Origin: Spirobacillus cienkowskii
Lineage (GTDB): Bacteria > Bdellovibrionota_B > Oligoflexia > Silvanigrellales > Silvanigrellaceae
Direction of reading: 5' to 3'
Assembly: GCA_003339605.1 (NCBI GenBank)
Contig: QOVW01000062.1
Span: 1-62,572, forward strand
DNA length: 62,572 nucleotides
In this document: positions 45,948-55,270 of the stretch, piece by piece
Layout: each line of letters begins with the position of its first letter
Numbering within the stretch: the first letter of the stretch is position 1
Position numbers and translations under genes: made by a program
The notes under the pieces: generated by a model
Seen by the model: only the letters and a program-made list of their open reading frames with translations
The model's database searches: none
What the model was told of the DNA's origin: nothing

Positions 45948-46895
45948 TTATAACTCTTGTAACTTTATTAAAAATCGATCTTTGTTTTCATAATCACACA
46001 GCGCAAACCATTCATTTTTAGTTAATTGCCATAATGGGTGATTGATATTAATAATTTTCAATTTTTGTTTTGTCACTTTATGAGGTTGTTTTTCAGCCAA
46101 CTCCATTGCAAAAACACTATCTTTACTTAACAATTCATATTTTAAAATACTATTAAATATGCACTCGCCAAATTTTATACCCTCATTTTCAGAAACAAGA
46201 GCAATTTTGGGTTCATAATTTTTAACCGACAAATCTAAGCTTTGCCATTCGCTTTCGGTTACATAAGGCGGGTTTGCAACAACAATATCAGCAGCACCAA
46301 ACTTTGTCTTTAGGTCAAAAAATAACTCTTCACACAACACATCAGCATTTATCCATTCAACATTTTTTACATCATTACGTTCTGCATTAATTTTAGCAAC
46401 ACTTAAAGCGTCTTGCGAAATATCAACTCCAATAACCTGCGCTGTAGGAAACTCTTTTGCTAAAGCTAAAGCCAAACATCCGGAACCCGTGCAAAAATCA
46501 AAAATAACTTTAGGGGTGTTTTGTTTATGCTTATAAACTTGTAAAACAAAATCAAGCAGAGTTTCTGTTTCTGGCCTAGGAATTAAAACCCGTTTATCTA
46601 CGTAAAGCTTTAAATCATGCCAATATTTTTCTGCTAATAAATAAGCAACCGGCTCACCAGATAGCCGTTTTTTAACAAGTTCTCGAAAAATAGCTCGCTC
46701 AACTTCAGTTAACGGCTTTTCAATATCTGTATACAGCTGAATTTTAGTTAAATTTAATGCATGACTTAGCAATAACTGAGTGTCTAAAAGAGGTGTTTCT
46801 ATACCACTTTCTTTAAACCTTTTTGTGGTCCAGTTTAACACATTACGAATATTCCAAACAGGCTCTATTTTTTTGTGTTCTGAGGTTGCAGGCAT
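45948..46895 (-). CDS. prmC: Release factor glutamine N5-methyltransferase
   Basis: Methylates the GGQ glutamine of RF1/RF2, which increases peptide release. The protein is 315 residues. An N-terminal helical release-factor-binding domain ends near residue 85 in VDKRVLIPRPETETL, a family hallmark. The SAM motif is IFDFCTGSGCLALALA and the catalytic IVANPPYVTESEW is present. It follows prfA at 5 bases, the classic prfA-prmC pair. Confidence 0.95.
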   Translation of the reverse strand: MPATSEHKKIEPVWNIRNVLNWTTKRFKESGIETPLLDTQLLLSHALNLTKIQLYTDIEKPLTEVERAIFRELVKKRLSGEPVAYLLAEKYWHDLKLYVDKRVLIPRPETETLLDFVLQVYKHKQNTPKVIFDFCTGSGCLALALAKEFPTAQVIGVDISQDALSVAKINAERNDVKNVEWINADVLCEELFFDLKTKFGAADIVVANPPYVTESEWQSLDLSVKNYEPKIALVSENEGIKFGECIFNSILKYELLSKDSVFAMELAEKQPHKVTKQKLKIININHPLWQLTKNEWFALCDYENKDRFLIKLQEL

Positions 46896-46900
46896 TATTA

Positions 46901-47977
46901 TTAACCATTACCCTGAGCTTGTAACTTTAGTGCTTCAGCTTGATAATACTGGCGCAACATTGTTAGCATTTCTTGAATCTCGCCTTCCATAAAAGCATCT
47001 ATAGAATGAATTGTATGATTGATTCTGTGATCTGTCACACGGGATTGCGGAAAATTGTAGGTACGAATTCGCTCACTGCGATCCCCTCTACCAACTTGTG
47101 CTTTTCGCTCTTCAGAAAACGCTTTTTCTTTTTCTATTTCTGCAATTTCAAGAAGCTTTGCCTGTAAAATTTTCATTGCTTTTGAGCGGTTTTTAATTTG
47201 CGAACGCTCATCTTGACAAGCAACAACAATACCGCTTGGAATATGGGTAATACGTACAGCAGAATCTGTTCTATTCACGTGCTGACCACCAGCACCGCCG
47301 GCTCGATAGGTATCTATGCGCAAATCATTTTCGTTAATTGATACATCCACATCATCAGCCTCAGGCAATATAGCAACTGTAATAGTCGATGTATGCACAC
47401 GCCCTTGTGCCTCGGTTTGTGGAACTCTTTGCACGCGATGAACTCCACTTTCATACTTGAGGTCGCTGTAAACCCCTTCTCCTTCAATAAGCGCTATCAC
47501 TTCTTTAGTGCCGCCTAACTCATTTTCATTTAAAGACATAATTTCTATTTTCCAGCGCCTGCGTTCAGCATATCGCATATACGCACGAAATAACTGCCCA
47601 GCAAAAAGGCTTGCCTCGTCTCCGCCAGCACCGGCACGAATCTCAAGAAAAACATTTTTACTGTCATTTGGATCTTTAGGGAGTAAATGAATAGCAAGCT
47701 CTTTTTCAAGTACCTCATGCTGGGTTCTTAAACTTTTAAGCTCTTCAAAGGCCATTTCCTTAAGTTCTCCAGAACTTTCTGCAAGCAGCTCTTCTGTAGA
47801 CTTTGTATCCTCTTCTAGCTTTTTAAACTCACGATAAAGACGCACAGTTTCTTCTAAGTCAGCCCTCTCTTTACTGAACTTCCGAAAATCAGCATTGTTA
47901 GCAATCACTTCGGGTTGCGAAAGAAGGTTTTCTAGTTCAAGAAATCGGCGCTCTATTTTAGCAAGCTGTAACATCAT
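46901..47977 (-). CDS. prfA: Peptide chain release factor 1 (RF1)
   Basis: Recognises UAA and UAG and triggers peptide release. The protein is 358 residues, normal for RF1. The GGQ motif is in [20 protein letters not shown] (~223-242). The stop-codon recognition region ([18 protein letters not shown]) includes the typical RF1 context. RF1 and the downstream prmC form one unit; rpmE lies upstream with its own terminator. The Gln that prmC methylates is present. Confidence 0.96.
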   Translation of the reverse strand: MMLQLAKIERRFLELENLLSQPEVIANNADFRKFSKERADLEETVRLYREFKKLEEDTKSTEELLAESSGELKEMAFEELKSLRTQHEVLEKELAIHLLPKDPNDSKNVFLEIRAGAGGDEASLFAGQLFRAYMRYAERRRWKIEIMSLNENELGGTKEVIALIEGEGVYSDLKYESGVHRVQRVPQTEAQGRVHTSTITVAILPEADDVDVSINENDLRIDTYRAGGAGGQHVNRTDSAVRITHIPSGIVVACQDERSQIKNRSKAMKILQAKLLEIAEIEKEKAFSEERKAQVGRGDRSERIRTYNFPQSRVTDHRINHTIHSIDAFMEGEIQEMLTMLRQYYQAEALKLQAQGNG

Positions 47978-48045
47978 AAATTCATCCCATTTTCAAAAAA
48001 GGGTGCAGTAATCAAAATGTAAGGCGTTTGTATTTGTTTAACACG

Positions 48046-48079
48046 CAAAAAGGGAGCATCCAATACTGGATGTGCTCCC
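48046..48079 (-). terminator. Intrinsic terminator of rpmE
   Basis: GGGAGCATCCA (48052-48062) pairs with TGGATGTGCTCCC (48067-48079) with a 2-base bulge and a 4-base loop. On the minus strand it is followed by TTTTTGCG. It lies ~25 bases after the rpmE stop, upstream of prfA. Confidence 0.85.
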
Positions 48080-48104
48080 CCATTTATAAAGTAAAATTAA
48101 GGAT

Positions 48105-48323
48105 TTACTTACTTGTTTGCGCTGCCTTTGCCGCATACTTGCGATTAAAGCGTTCAATACGACCAGCTGTATCGAGAACTTTATGTTTACCAGTCCAGAA
48201 TGGATGGCATACATTGCAAGTTTCTATTTTTAGTATATTTTTTGTACTACGCGTTTCAAAAGTACTACCACAAGCGCAATGGACTTCGCATGGGCCAAAT
48301 TTTGGATGAATGCTTTCTCTCAT
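48105..48323 (-). CDS. rpmE: 50S ribosomal protein L31 (zinc-binding type)
   Basis: A 72-residue ribosomal protein. MRESIHPKFGPCEVHCACG at the start is typical. The zinc ligands Cys16, Cys18, Cys36 and Cys39 (HCAC and CNVC) are all present, so this is the C+ form, with HPFWTGKHKVLDTAGRIERF as the family C-terminal signature. The zinc-free paralogue (ykgM/rpmE2) is not in the window. A terminator follows. The ~150-base leader contains two hairpins, reported separately. Confidence 0.96.
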   Translation of the reverse strand: MRESIHPKFGPCEVHCACGSTFETRSTKNILKIETCNVCHPFWTGKHKVLDTAGRIERFNRKYAAKAAQTSK

Positions 48324-48377
48324 AAAAACCTCAAAAATAATAATAGCTTACGCTTGTTCGCCTCGCTTGAAAGCCGT

Positions 48378-48426
48378 CAACCACTTATGCGGTTGTAGCT
48401 CAGGATGGCATTTAGTAGCAAATGCC
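48378..48426 (-). promoter_or_regulatory. Candidate structured leader of rpmE (two hairpins)
   Basis: CAACC-ACTTATGC-GGTTG (48378-48395) and GGCATTT-AGTAGC-AAATGCC (48407-48426, a 7-bp stem) lie 55-105 bases before the rpmE start. L31 autoregulatory leaders are known in several phyla, so this may be one, but the fold was judged by eye only. Confidence 0.4.
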
Positions 48427-48473
48427 GCGCTAAGAGTCAACTTTAAACTCAGTATTGTATCTCAAAATATATA

Positions 48474-50342
48474 TTAAAACTGTCCAACAGCCCTATGTGC
48501 CATATCAATCGCTGTATGAGTATAAGGCGACCAAGAAGAATCAGAATTTGCAATCACAATATTTCCATGCTTATGTTGTGATTGTTCAATCATTTTTTCG
48601 GTAACGCCATAGTTATCAAATAATGAGTTATATTCGTACGAATAACCATGCGACCAACGATTAACTGTAATTGCTAAAATATCTTTATCGTGCCGAAAAC
48701 CAGCTGGTCCAAACATTCTTTGTAATTGACTTCTAATTTCTTTTTCAAATTCGGCAAATGGCCTTGTCAAAAGCTTATATCTTGCAACCCTAAATGCGGA
48801 TCGGACATCCAACTTGCTATTCACGTCAATTGGAATGGAAGTCATATGCAGACACATTGGCTCATCAACATTTTTAGGATGCTTATATTCACCAATATTT
48901 ACAGGATAATCAAGCTTAACAAGCACATATGGCATTTTAGGGCAATACACTTCATGCACTCCTAATTTAACAAAAGATCGCCAATTACGAATGACAACTT
49001 TACTATAAACCATACAGGATTTTACGTTTGAGGATAAAGCTTTCTTTTGATTTAGCTCAAGATCTTTAACAATATAAGGAATCATCATATTATAGCCTGC
49101 CATTATGGCATGCCGACAATTTACTCGTTGGATTTTTCCATTTCTATTTACATATCCAATATCTACCGCCCCATGCCCCAAATTTTTAGCGACAACCACC
49201 GTGGTATTTAACCGTAAACGCACCAAATTTTGCGGCAAATCCAATTTAGAATAATCAAATTTCGCTAAAACAATATCATGCATAGAATTGCCGGTTGCTA
49301 CATTTGGAATCATTTTTCTTACTAAAAGCCTGACCAAACTCGCATTACCATCTGGAAAATGATAAATGTAAGGATCATTCAGCTCAGCCAACTCTTCTGC
49401 ATCTAAAGGTGGTAAATTTAATTTATCAAAGCCAGGAAGGCCTAATGAACGAGCATCAAACGCCGGTAAAAGATCAATCGCAAAAGCACAAAAATCTTTA
49501 CATTTACCCAAAAAATACTCAACAGCAAGCTTACTTAAATTCACATTTTTTAATAAAAAATCTTGATAACTTATTTTTGATAAGTATTCTTCTGTTTCTT
49601 TATCATTTTTTCCTGGTAAATAATTAACAGGATTTTTATGCAATTCAATGAGAGATTTTTTATCTGATTTTGGCAATGGAAATTCATTAAAAAAATCTTC
49701 AATTTTTTTACCATTCAATTCTTTAGGATCAATATCATCTGCAACTGTTCTAAAGGGATCGCCTGAAACTATTTTATCTTGTCCAAAAGTTTCTTTATCA
49801 AAAAAAACACCACGACTTAACTTCATTTTAGGGTAAAACTTTTGGTTAAAACACTTTCCTAATTCATCTATATCAACCGCAATATCTTTAAGTAAACTAA
49901 GGGCATTTTGACTATATATATGCTTAGGAGATTGCAAAGACTCAGTACCACCATAAGTCAATATAAATTTACCATTAACTTTAAATTCATTTCTCTTTGC
50001 ATGACCACCAAAATCGTCATGATTATCTATAATTAATATTTTAGAATTTTCACCATATTTATTTTGATAAAATCGAGCTGCAGATAATCCACTTATTCCT
50101 GCACCAACAATAACGCAATCGTAATTTTCTTTTATTGGTAAATTATCAATTTGAAAATCTTTCCCTTCACGTCCTAGCAAATGGGCATTTTCAAAAGATC
50201 CAGGATGATTTCCCCTTAATCCTGTTAAACTAGGTGTATAATAATTAGATCCAGACTTTGCATTTAAAATATCAATTGGACTTAATCCAGCAACTACTGC
50301 AATAGAAGTACCATTAATAAAATCACGCCTTGTAATACTCAT
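48474..50342 (-). CDS. Tat-exported FAD oxidoreductase, spermidine dehydrogenase-like
   Basis: A 622-residue flavoprotein. The ATG at 50342 is chosen over the TTG at 50363 because AAAGGAA precedes it and because it places the Tat signal (ITRRDFINGTSIAVVAGLSP) at the very N-terminus. Next come PSLTGLRGNHPGSFE, the FAD-binding CVIVGAGISGLSAARFYQ, and DNHDDFGGHAKRNEF. These blocks match my memory of Pseudomonas SpdH, which cleaves spermidine in the periplasm. It fits the polyamine genes at 7-9 kb. Exact substrate is unproven; other amines are possible. Confidence 0.78.
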   Translation of the reverse strand: MSITRRDFINGTSIAVVAGLSPIDILNAKSGSNYYTPSLTGLRGNHPGSFENAHLLGREGKDFQIDNLPIKENYDCVIVGAGISGLSAARFYQNKYGENSKILIIDNHDDFGGHAKRNEFKVNGKFILTYGGTESLQSPKHIYSQNALSLLKDIAVDIDELGKCFNQKFYPKMKLSRGVFFDKETFGQDKIVSGDPFRTVADDIDPKELNGKKIEDFFNEFPLPKSDKKSLIELHKNPVNYLPGKNDKETEEYLSKISYQDFLLKNVNLSKLAVEYFLGKCKDFCAFAIDLLPAFDARSLGLPGFDKLNLPPLDAEELAELNDPYIYHFPDGNASLVRLLVRKMIPNVATGNSMHDIVLAKFDYSKLDLPQNLVRLRLNTTVVVAKNLGHGAVDIGYVNRNGKIQRVNCRHAIMAGYNMMIPYIVKDLELNQKKALSSNVKSCMVYSKVVIRNWRSFVKLGVHEVYCPKMPYVLVKLDYPVNIGEYKHPKNVDEPMCLHMTSIPIDVNSKLDVRSAFRVARYKLLTRPFAEFEKEIRSQLQRMFGPAGFRHDKDILAITVNRWSHGYSYEYNSLFDNYGVTEKMIEQSQHKHGNIVIANSDSSWSPYTHTAIDMAHRAVGQF

Positions 50343-50364
50343 AAGGATTCCGTTCCTTTCCAAA

Positions 50365-50391
50365 AATATTATTCTAAGTATTAATAATATT
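50365..50391. promoter_or_regulatory. 9-bp inverted repeat upstream of the SpdH-like gene
   Basis: AATATTATT (50365-50373) and AATAATATT (50383-50391) form a perfect 9-bp repeat with a 9-base centre, 22 bases before the start codon. It may be an operator or a leader hairpin. The all-AT composition raises the chance of coincidence. Confidence 0.3.
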
Positions 50392-50465
50392 TATGATAAA
50401 AACAAGAACGCAATATCAATTCTTTAGGGTTAAGTCGTTTTTAAGATATATTAGATTACCAAAAA

Positions 50466-51425
50466 TTAAATTAATTTTTTCTTAGGCATAATTTTAAACT
50501 GCATTTTTTCTGTTTGAAATTCTATTTCTGCTAAAAATAAGCCTTCAGCATCCTTTATTTTCAAAAATATCTTTCTTCTCTCAAGAGAAATTTCATAAAA
50601 ATCAAAACTACTTAAAATCTGATTTTTACTCACATACATTACATTTCCAGAATTAAAAAATTTTTGAAATTCGCTATCAACGACAATAACTGGTATATGA
50701 GGTAACATCTCTTCAACTGATATAATTTTTGATTTAATATAATTAGGATTTAAAATTTTCTCATCAGTAAACAACAAGGCATCATTCACACTCCAAGGCT
50801 CTACAAATTCTCTACGTAGTTGTGAACAATGTCCAACTGTATCAATAGCAAGCGCAATATCTCGAGCAAGTGAACGAACATATGTCCCCTTGCCGCATAA
50901 CACACGAAAAGTCATACTCTGCGTTTCTAAGTCAGAGCTCAGAATTTCAAGCTTTTCAATAAAAACATTTCTTTTTTTAGTTTCTATGTCCTCTGGTAGC
51001 TTACCTAATGAACGCATATATTCATATAAAGGTTTGCCATTCATCTTTAGAGCGCTATATACAGGAGGAACCTGTTCAATAACTCCTAAAAAACTAGAAA
51101 TAATTTCTTCAGCTTTTGTTACAAAATCTGCAGGAACATTTTTAGTTTTTAGCACTCTGCCTGAATTATCTAAAGTGTCTGTTTCAGAACCAAAAGTAAC
51201 AGTAAATAAGTACTGTTTTTTGCCATCCATAATTTCATCAGATAACTTAGTTGCTCCACCAATTAAAACAGGCAATAATCCTGTAGCAAATGGATCAAGA
51301 GTGCCTAAATGACCTATTTTATCAATTTTTAATGTCTTGCGAAGTACAGAAACAACTTTATGACTTGTAACATTTGGACTTTTATCAACTAAAAAAAGCC
51401 CACACAGATTTTCTAAATTTTGCAT
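50466..51425 (-). CDS. truB: tRNA pseudouridine-55 synthase
   Basis: Makes pseudouridine 55 in the T loop of tRNAs. The protein is 319 residues. The catalytic Asp44 is in KIGHLGTLDPFATGLLPV. Further TruB blocks are YLFTVTFGSETDTLDNSG, PPVYSALKMNGKPLYEY and CGKGTYVRSLARDIA. The C-terminal part may be a divergent PUA-like domain. AAAAGG lies 8 bases before the start. It is the last gene of the rimP-nusA-infB-rbfA-truB operon. Confidence 0.95.
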   Translation of the reverse strand: MQNLENLCGLFLVDKSPNVTSHKVVSVLRKTLKIDKIGHLGTLDPFATGLLPVLIGGATKLSDEIMDGKKQYLFTVTFGSETDTLDNSGRVLKTKNVPADFVTKAEEIISSFLGVIEQVPPVYSALKMNGKPLYEYMRSLGKLPEDIETKKRNVFIEKLEILSSDLETQSMTFRVLCGKGTYVRSLARDIALAIDTVGHCSQLRREFVEPWSVNDALLFTDEKILNPNYIKSKIISVEEMLPHIPVIVVDSEFQKFFNSGNVMYVSKNQILSSFDFYEISLERRKIFLKIKDAEGLFLAEIEFQTEKMQFKIMPKKKLI

Positions 51426-51468
51426 CCTTGGGGCCTTTTACCAAAATATATATATTTGTCTCATAACT

Positions 51469-51903
51469 TTATTTGTGCTGCTGCTTATTTTTATGTTCTT
51501 CTAATTTTTCGGTTTCTGTTTCAACCTGATTGCTTCGATTGGCTTCATCAACTCGTATCTCATCACTGACTTTAGAAATTAAAGCACCAATACGTACAGC
51601 ATGCTCAACACTATCATCATAATAAAATGCCAATGCTGGAATATAGCGAACAAGCAACACCTTACCAAGCTCACGTCGAATAAAACCAGCCGCATTTTTG
51701 AGAGCTTTTTCAGCTTCCTTACGTTGCGGCGCATCACCAAAAACTGAAAAATAGATTTTTGCAACTTGTAAGTCTGGTGACATTTTTACAGAGTTCAATG
51801 TCACTTGACGAACACGTGGATCTGCAATTTCACCACGTACAAGCATTAGCGCAATATGCTCACGAATTTGTTCTGCAAGCTGAAGCATGCGTTTTGTAGC
51901 CAT
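51469..51903 (-). CDS. rbfA: 30S ribosome-binding factor A
   Basis: A small KH-like factor for late 30S maturation and cold adaptation. The protein is 144 residues. The N-terminal MATKRMLQLAEQIREHIALM, VRGEIADPRVRQVTLNSVKM with the family's DPR, and VAKIYFSVFG are characteristic. The LVRYIPALAFYYDDSVEHA block has the expected P.L.F..D.S. form. An extra polar C-terminal tail (NRSNQVETETEKLEEHKNK) exceeds the usual length. It sits directly behind infB, as in most bacteria. Confidence 0.95.
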   Translation of the reverse strand: MATKRMLQLAEQIREHIALMLVRGEIADPRVRQVTLNSVKMSPDLQVAKIYFSVFGDAPQRKEAEKALKNAAGFIRRELGKVLLVRYIPALAFYYDDSVEHAVRIGALISKVSDEIRVDEANRSNQVETETEKLEEHKNKQQHK

Positions 51904-51913
51904 AGTTGTTTCC

Positions 51914-54900
51914 TTAATTCAATGTTGCTGCAATTTCTTCAACAACAAAAGCCTCAAGGATATCTCCAACCTTAATGTCGTTATAGTTTTCAACGCCAAT
52001 ACCGCACTCAAAACCTTGCGTTACTTCTTTTGCATCATCTTTAAAGCGTTTAAGCGAACCAATACGCCCCGTGTAAATGACGACTCCATCGCGCACAATA
52101 CGAACATGAGAGTTTCTTACAACCTTGCCATCAGAAATCATGCTTCCAGCAATAACTCCCACTTTAGGTACAGAAAATGTATTTCTAACCTCAGCATGAC
52201 CAATAATTTTATCTTGCTTAATTGGAGCTAAAGTACCAACCATTGCAGCTTGTACAGATTCAATAAGCTCATAAATTATACTAAAACATTGAATTTTAAT
52301 TCCACTTTGCTCTGCAACTTGTGCTGCAACCCGGTCTGGGCGAACATTAAATCCAACAATCAATGCATTCGATGCTTTAGCCAAAATCACATCTGTTTCG
52401 GTAATACCACCCACAGCTGCATGTAAAATTTTATTTTTAACCTTTGGAGTATCAAGCTTTTGAATAGAAGTACGTATTGCTTCAGAAGAGCCATGAGTAT
52501 CAGCCTTAATAATAATAGCAACTTCTTTTGCCTTATCTTCGGCACCAGCCATCAAAGCAAACAAATCGTCCATCGAAGTTGAACGGTGAGACGCTAAATC
52601 TTTTTGACGCTGCTTTTCAATACGGTAAGCAACGGCTTCTTTTGCAATTGCGTCATTCACAACGCAATTAAATTGATCTCCTGCAGCAGGAACATCGTCT
52701 AAGCCAATAATTTCAACAGGCGTTGAGGGCTCTGCTGTGATAATTTTATTTCCGTTAGCATCATTCATTGCACGAACACGACCCATACAGGTTCCAACAA
52801 CAATAAAGTCTTGTTGTTTTAATGTTCCTTTGGTTACAATAAGCGTTGCAACAGGACCTCTAGCTTTATCAAGTTTTGCTTCAATAACAATGCCTTCGGC
52901 AAGAGTGTCTTTAGTAGCCTTCAAGTCTAAAACTTCGGCTTGCAATAAAATTGCTTCAATAAGTTCGTTTAAACCTTGGTGTGTTTTCGCAGAAACTTGT
53001 GCAAACATAGAATCTCCACCCCATTCTTCCGGCAAAACTCCTTGCTCAGAAAGCTCACGGTTAATTCTATCTAGATTTGCTCCTGGCTTATCTATCTTAT
53101 TAATTGCAACAATAATTGGAACTCCAGCTGCTTTTGCGTGAGAAATTGCTTCACTCGTTTGAGGCATCACACCATCATCAGCAGCAACAACCAACACAAC
53201 AATGTCTGTCACTTGAGCGCCTCGAGCACGCATGGCTGTAAATGCTTCGTGACCAGGAGTGTCTAAAAATGTTAATTTTTGTCCTTTGTAGTCAATTTGG
53301 TACGCACCAATATGCTGAGTAATACCACCAGCTTCCTTGGCTGCTACATTAGCAGAACGAATCGCATCGAGTAATGATGTTTTTCCATGATCAACGTGAC
53401 CCATAATTGTAACTATAGGCGGACGAGGAACAGTATTTTCATTATCGAGTTTGTTAGTCTTACGAGATAAGATATCTCCAATTGACACGCTGGTACTTTG
53501 CGTTTCAAACCCAAATTCTTGTGCAACAAACGTAGCTGTATCAAAATCTAACTGCTGATTAATTGTTGCAGACATACCTAACTTCATTAATACTTTTATT
53601 ACTGCACTTGCTTTTTGACTTAATTCACCAGCAAGATCGTTAACGGTAATATGCTCATCAATACGTACAATTTTTTTAGACGCTTTTGTTGGATTTGCGA
53701 TTTCTTGTTTTTTAACTTCTTTTTTCTTAAATGCCTGAGACGTTTTTTTGCGATTAGGGATCATTGTACGAACAGCAACAACCTGCTCGTCACCCTCACC
53801 ATAAATATCAACATCTTCTTCGTTTTCTTCTAAACGTCTTGCGCTTTTAGCACGGTTACGACGAGCGTCTTCTTCGTCTATAATTCTACGCTTTTCACGA
53901 TCTTTATCTTTGTCACGATCTTTCAAGCGAGATGGAACATCTTTAACTGGAGCTGCAGGAACATCCGCTCCCATGACAAAAGGACTACTTGTTGTCGCAC
54001 CTGAAGCACCACCTGCACGTGCAGAATAAGGCGCTCTTTCTGTACCATTTGTTGCACCAGTTTGACCACCAGGACGAGCAAAACCACCCGTACGAAACGA
54101 TGCCTGACCTTGACCCGAAGAGCTATCACGCCCTCCACCAAAGCCACGAGGAGATGAACCTACGGCACCAGAACGATTTTGCGTATCTCTTCCTGTTGCG
54201 CCTGGTTGCGCATAGCGAGAATCACGCATTCCTCCATTTTGTCCGCCCTGCGAAGGCTTCCCTCCAAAAGAATCTCGTTTTGAATAGCGTCCATCATCCT
54301 TACGGTACGTATTTTGAGTACTGAAACTTGCTGTCGTATAGCTTTGAGGTCTAGCAGTGTTTTGTGCTGCTGAAACATTATCTGCTTTTCTCACAATAAT
54401 TGCAACGCCTTCAGTCTTAGGAGAAGACCCTGGACGCGAAGTTTGTTGAGAAGCGCCTGACGCTGAAGCTGCACGAACAATTTGTGCAGAGTTTGGACTA
54501 GAAGAACTTGGAACATTGGTGGTGGTTTGCACGGTATTATTCTCGTTACTCTCTTGAGAGAGCATCGCTGTCGCACTGACTTCGGAAGGCTTTTGAGCGG
54601 TTGCACTGACGGTTCTACCAACTTCTTGCACCGAATGCTCGTCTTGAGTCTGATTAGACGCAACTTTTGTCTCTCTAATATCTTGGGTTATTGATTGGTC
54701 TCCTGCGTGAACAGAAGCTTTAAAAATTTGTTTGTTATTGACTGAACTTTCAGTAAGTTTTATATTGGAATTTACTCCATCTTTTACATTATCCACAGCA
54801 TCTGAGCCTTCTTCATTTATAGCTTGATGTGTGTCTGTAGTGTCTTTAAATTGAGCAACAGTTTCTGTTGAAGATGTTTTTTTCACAACGGATACTATTT

Positions 54901-55198
54901 TCTTTTGAACATCAACATCTTGCGGCTGACTTGTTGTTTTTACATTACTATCAGCAACATCAGACGAAGCTTCTACTTTTCGACGGATAATTAGCTTACT
55001 GGCTGCGGCTTTTTGTGCTGCTTCTTTTTCTGGATTTTTTCCAGAACGATGAAATGCCCGCAATTTAGCTGCTTCTGTTTCTGATATTGCGTTAAAATGA
55101 TTTTTGACTTGAATACCGAGTTCTTGGAGCTTAATAATGGCAGCCTTGGTCTCAATTCCCAACTCTTTAGCCAGATCAAGTACTCTAATGCGACTCAT
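51914..55198 (-). CDS. infB: Translation initiation factor IF-2, with long disordered N-terminal region
   Basis: A GTPase placing initiator tRNA on the 30S subunit. The ATG at 55198 has GGGAG 8-9 bases upstream. At 1094 residues it is well above the E. coli length (890). An N-terminal IF2_N-like domain (IRVLDLAKELGIETKAAII) is followed by ~400 residues of Ser/Thr/Gln/Gly/Arg-rich low complexity, including RGG-like runs near 310-395. A second IF2_N domain is near 520. The G domain has IMGHVDHGKTSLLDAIR (~596), DTPGHEAF and NKIDKPG. Domains II-IV complete the protein. Confidence 0.97.
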   Translation of the reverse strand: MSRIRVLDLAKELGIETKAAIIKLQELGIQVKNHFNAISETEAAKLRAFHRSGKNPEKEAAQKAAASKLIIRRKVEASSDVADSNVKTTSQPQDVDVQKKIVSVVKKTSSTETVAQFKDTTDTHQAINEEGSDAVDNVKDGVNSNIKLTESSVNNKQIFKASVHAGDQSITQDIRETKVASNQTQDEHSVQEVGRTVSATAQKPSEVSATAMLSQESNENNTVQTTTNVPSSSSPNSAQIVRAASASGASQQTSRPGSSPKTEGVAIIVRKADNVSAAQNTARPQSYTTASFSTQNTYRKDDGRYSKRDSFGGKPSQGGQNGGMRDSRYAQPGATGRDTQNRSGAVGSSPRGFGGGRDSSSGQGQASFRTGGFARPGGQTGATNGTERAPYSARAGGASGATTSSPFVMGADVPAAPVKDVPSRLKDRDKDKDREKRRIIDEEDARRNRAKSARRLEENEEDVDIYGEGDEQVVAVRTMIPNRKKTSQAFKKKEVKKQEIANPTKASKKIVRIDEHITVNDLAGELSQKASAVIKVLMKLGMSATINQQLDFDTATFVAQEFGFETQSTSVSIGDILSRKTNKLDNENTVPRPPIVTIMGHVDHGKTSLLDAIRSANVAAKEAGGITQHIGAYQIDYKGQKLTFLDTPGHEAFTAMRARGAQVTDIVVLVVAADDGVMPQTSEAISHAKAAGVPIIVAINKIDKPGANLDRINRELSEQGVLPEEWGGDSMFAQVSAKTHQGLNELIEAILLQAEVLDLKATKDTLAEGIVIEAKLDKARGPVATLIVTKGTLKQQDFIVVGTCMGRVRAMNDANGNKIITAEPSTPVEIIGLDDVPAAGDQFNCVVNDAIAKEAVAYRIEKQRQKDLASHRSTSMDDLFALMAGAEDKAKEVAIIIKADTHGSSEAIRTSIQKLDTPKVKNKILHAAVGGITETDVILAKASNALIVGFNVRPDRVAAQVAEQSGIKIQCFSIIYELIESVQAAMVGTLAPIKQDKIIGHAEVRNTFSVPKVGVIAGSMISDGKVVRNSHVRIVRDGVVIYTGRIGSLKRFKDDAKEVTQGFECGIGVENYNDIKVGDILEAFVVEEIAATLN

Positions 55199-55270
55199 CA
55201 AATAAAGCTCCCAATTATAATCATGCCAATTGTCTATGACATAGTAACAAAATTAATTAATCAATTATCT

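Noticed and set aside
50890-51312. 140-residue frame opposite truB
   Set aside because: Antisense shadow of a clearly identified gene.
53900-54700. Repetitive stretch and multiple overlapping frames that could suggest a CRISPR or tandem repeat array
   Set aside because: The repeats are irregular and follow the codons of the Gly/Arg/Gln-rich part of infB; there is no constant repeat or spacer length.
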